64,000 nucleotides of DNA. Origin: Lophium mytilinum. Lineage: Eukaryota; Ascomycota; Dothideomycetes; Mytilinidiales; Mytilinidiaceae. The notes beneath the pieces were generated by a model, which had not been told where the DNA came from, did no database searches, and saw nothing but the letters and a program-made list of their open reading frames with translations. Of this stretch, positions 63,510-64,000 are shown in pieces. The translations under genes and the position numbers were made by a program. The stretch's first letter is position 1; every line of letters begins with the position of its first letter. The stretch lies in the NCBI GenBank assembly GCA_010093605.1, contig MU004184.1, forward strand, positions 250,179 to 314,178. The letters run 5' to 3'.

Positions 63510-64000
63510 CGCAAGCTCTTACGACGCTTGTCCTCCATCCCAACTACTCTCTCTGGTTTCTCTTTATTGCTCTAGCAATATGAAGCTTATACTTACAGAA
63601 CCATTGTGAGTGCGAGGACTCACTCTTGCGATGTCTGCTCTCAGGTTTTGTCTATTGCTGAAGTGTCATTCGGAGTCTCGATGCCGGCGCCACGGATCAG
63701 CAAGTCATTTCTGGTGTCCGGTCGGTTCGAGCCTCGACCAACCTTTGGCATGATTTGTCAAGAAGGGGTGGTGGTGTTACAGATGACTACAAAGAGGCGG
63801 GTTTGGCGATCAGGCTTCCGATGACCATCAAGTGTGAACTTGTATAGATCTCGTCGATGGCCCTCGAAGATATCATTGTGTTCCAGCCTCGTGGATCTCC
63901 TCCAAGCTGGGTAGTAATGAGTATCGGTCGCTATCGCTACCCCCTCGGGGAAGATCCTGCTTCAAGACAAATGCGGCCCAACGCTCCAAGGTCAATGAAT
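63510..64000. other. no recognised gene
   Basis: A 72-codon plus frame (63606-63824) contains a 'GGTTCGAGCC' sequence within a short inverted repeat at ~63722-63741, but no tRNA folds around it. Nothing else is seen. Confidence 0.4.

Overview
The window reads as filamentous ascomycete (Pezizomycotina-type) nuclear DNA. The evidence is the many short GT-AG introns (45-60 nt) with CTAAC branch points, two U6 snRNA genes, and recognisable pieces of fungal housekeeping genes. Coding density is very low. Only a few frames look like complete genes, and most recognisable coding sequence is decayed fragments of conserved host genes. By eye the base composition is balanced rather than strongly AT-rich.

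Layout. 1-5 kb: little recognisable, plus a small coiled-coil orphan gene at 2.83 kb. 5.2-7.4 kb: a decayed Gis2/Byr3-type zinc-knuckle gene and repeated N-terminal pieces of inorganic pyrophosphatase. 8.2-9.2 kb: a three-copy repeat and a (GA)n tract. 16.3 kb: an uninterrupted U6 gene with TATA-like and B-box-like Pol III signals. 18.4-20.9 kb: six tandem ~400-480 bp units with a strongly conserved core. 24-26 kb: a C2H2 finger remnant, ~92 bp repeats and a 191-codon frame. 28-30.2 kb: a repeat-rich acidic gene with several introns. 32.9-33.5 kb: an orphan gene with Pro/Ala repeats. 34.1-39.2 kb: a 5-kb array of about 28 divergent units whose spacing lengthens from ~109 to ~163 bp. 39.2-40.2 kb: an exon-intron unit duplicated in tandem, giving three hairpin-bearing introns. 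41.8-42.4 kb: a Pho85-type kinase fragment next to 78-bp repeats. 47.5 kb: a second U6 gene carrying a 48-nt spliceosomal-type intron. 49.5-51.5 kb: GSK3 and branchpoint-binding protein (SF1/BBP) fragments. 58.2 kb: the longest frame, a Cys-containing acidic orphan. 60.6-61.8 kb: neighbouring fragments of Sub2 and Yra1/Mlo3, which are partners in mRNA export. 63.4 kb: the last exon of an Nhp6-type HMG protein.

Taken together, this looks like an accessory compartment that collects duplicated pieces of host genes. Some keep their introns, so they were copied as DNA. The region also amplifies short local units in tandem. Most informational fragments concern RNA processing (U6, SF1, Sub2, Yra1). 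Nothing here forms an operon-like working unit. The best candidates for active genes are the two U6 genes and the frames at 2.8, 25.6, 32.9 and 58.2 kb. All family calls are by eye from motif recognition; no search was run.
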